A stretch of DNA of 5,064 nt from Pseudomonadota bacterium. GTDB lineage: Bacteria; Desulfobacterota; Anaeroferrophillalia; Anaeroferrophillales; Tharpellaceae. The notes beneath the pieces are model-generated. The model had not been told where the DNA came from. It made no database searches and was given only the letters and a program-made list of their open reading frames with translations. This document shows, in pieces, positions 4,889 to 5,064 of this stretch. Numbering within the stretch: position 1 is the stretch's first letter; every line of letters begins with the position of its first letter. The stretch is from positions 1-5,064 of the forward strand of contig WFRT01000032.1 in assembly GCA_015486445.1 (NCBI GenBank), given 5' to 3'. The position numbers and the translations under genes are program-made.

Positions 4889-5064
4889 GTAACTATTCAG
4901 CCAAATCCGGGGGCGGGCGCGGCTTTTCTTCGCTAAGCGTTAAGATTTCTGTTTTTCCACGCGCTCGCTTCGCCCGCATTGCAAAACTCGCTTACGCTCA
5001 GACAGTTGCAATGCTTATGGGCTCCCACTCACTGGGAAAAACGACGAAATCTTTCCGAAACCGC
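4889..5064. repeat. Right copy of the palindromic repeat, inverted and cut by the window end
   Basis: The reverse complement of this block matches 57-234. Exact shared stretches include GTAACTATTCAGCC at the inner end (4889-4902), about 22 bp around the GCCGCGCCCG segment, a 20-bp AT-rich segment, 23 bp around TTGCAATGC and 18-19 bp around GCCCATAAGC. The differences cluster in a few short patches. The main stems are kept: GCATTGCAA/TTGCAATGC (4976-4984/5006-5014), GCCC/GGGC (4972-4975/5019-5022) and AAGATTTC..GTTTTTC facing GAAAAAC..GAAATCTT (4942-4957/5036-5053). By comparison with the left copy, roughly 55-60 bp lie beyond the window. No supported reading frame was seen. Confidence 0.82.

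Overview
The window looks like a piece of chromosome from a GC-rich Gram-negative bacterium. The style of the catabolic genes and the tRNA would fit a Desulfobacterota (Desulfuromonas/Geobacter-like) organism, but that placement is an inference from general resemblance and is weakly held.

Layout: four genes on the minus strand form one tight operon. In transcription order they are an acyl-CoA dehydrogenase (4479-3325), a hydroxymethylglutaryl-CoA lyase with a TTG start (3306-2386), an enoyl-CoA hydratase of the methylglutaconyl-CoA hydratase (AUH/LiuC) type (2326-1547), and a 390-residue HMGL-family metallolyase of unknown substrate (1500-328). The gaps are 18, 59 and 46 bp, each gene has a good Shine-Dalgarno, and the operon ends in a strong intrinsic terminator (about 231-282). 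The 280 bp upstream of the operon hold a candidate sigma70 promoter, then a terminator-like hairpin with eight T in the leader (possible attenuator), and, facing the other way, a promoter for a plus-strand tRNA-Met(CAT) (4760-4836) that has its own terminator (4845-4879).

Flanks: the operon plus tRNA is bracketed by two copies of one non-coding element in inverted orientation, at 1-234 and 4889-5064. They are roughly 85% identical by eye over about 177 bp. Each is itself a large imperfect palindrome. Both present the same end, GTAACTATTCAGCC, to the 3' side of a neighbouring intrinsic terminator. No protein gene is visible in them. This dispersed structured repeat is the least explained thing in the window.

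Function: three of the four enzymes match steps of leucine/isovalerate catabolism: acyl-CoA dehydrogenation, hydration of 3-methylglutaconyl-CoA to HMG-CoA, and cleavage of HMG-CoA to acetoacetate and acetyl-CoA. The carboxylase step (methylcrotonyl-CoA carboxylase) is not in the window. The dehydrogenase has the short-chain type of active-site glutamate rather than the isovaleryl-CoA dehydrogenase arrangement. The fourth enzyme has the metal ligands of the HMGL superfamily but Gln where HMG-CoA lyase has its catalytic Cys, so it probably does something else.
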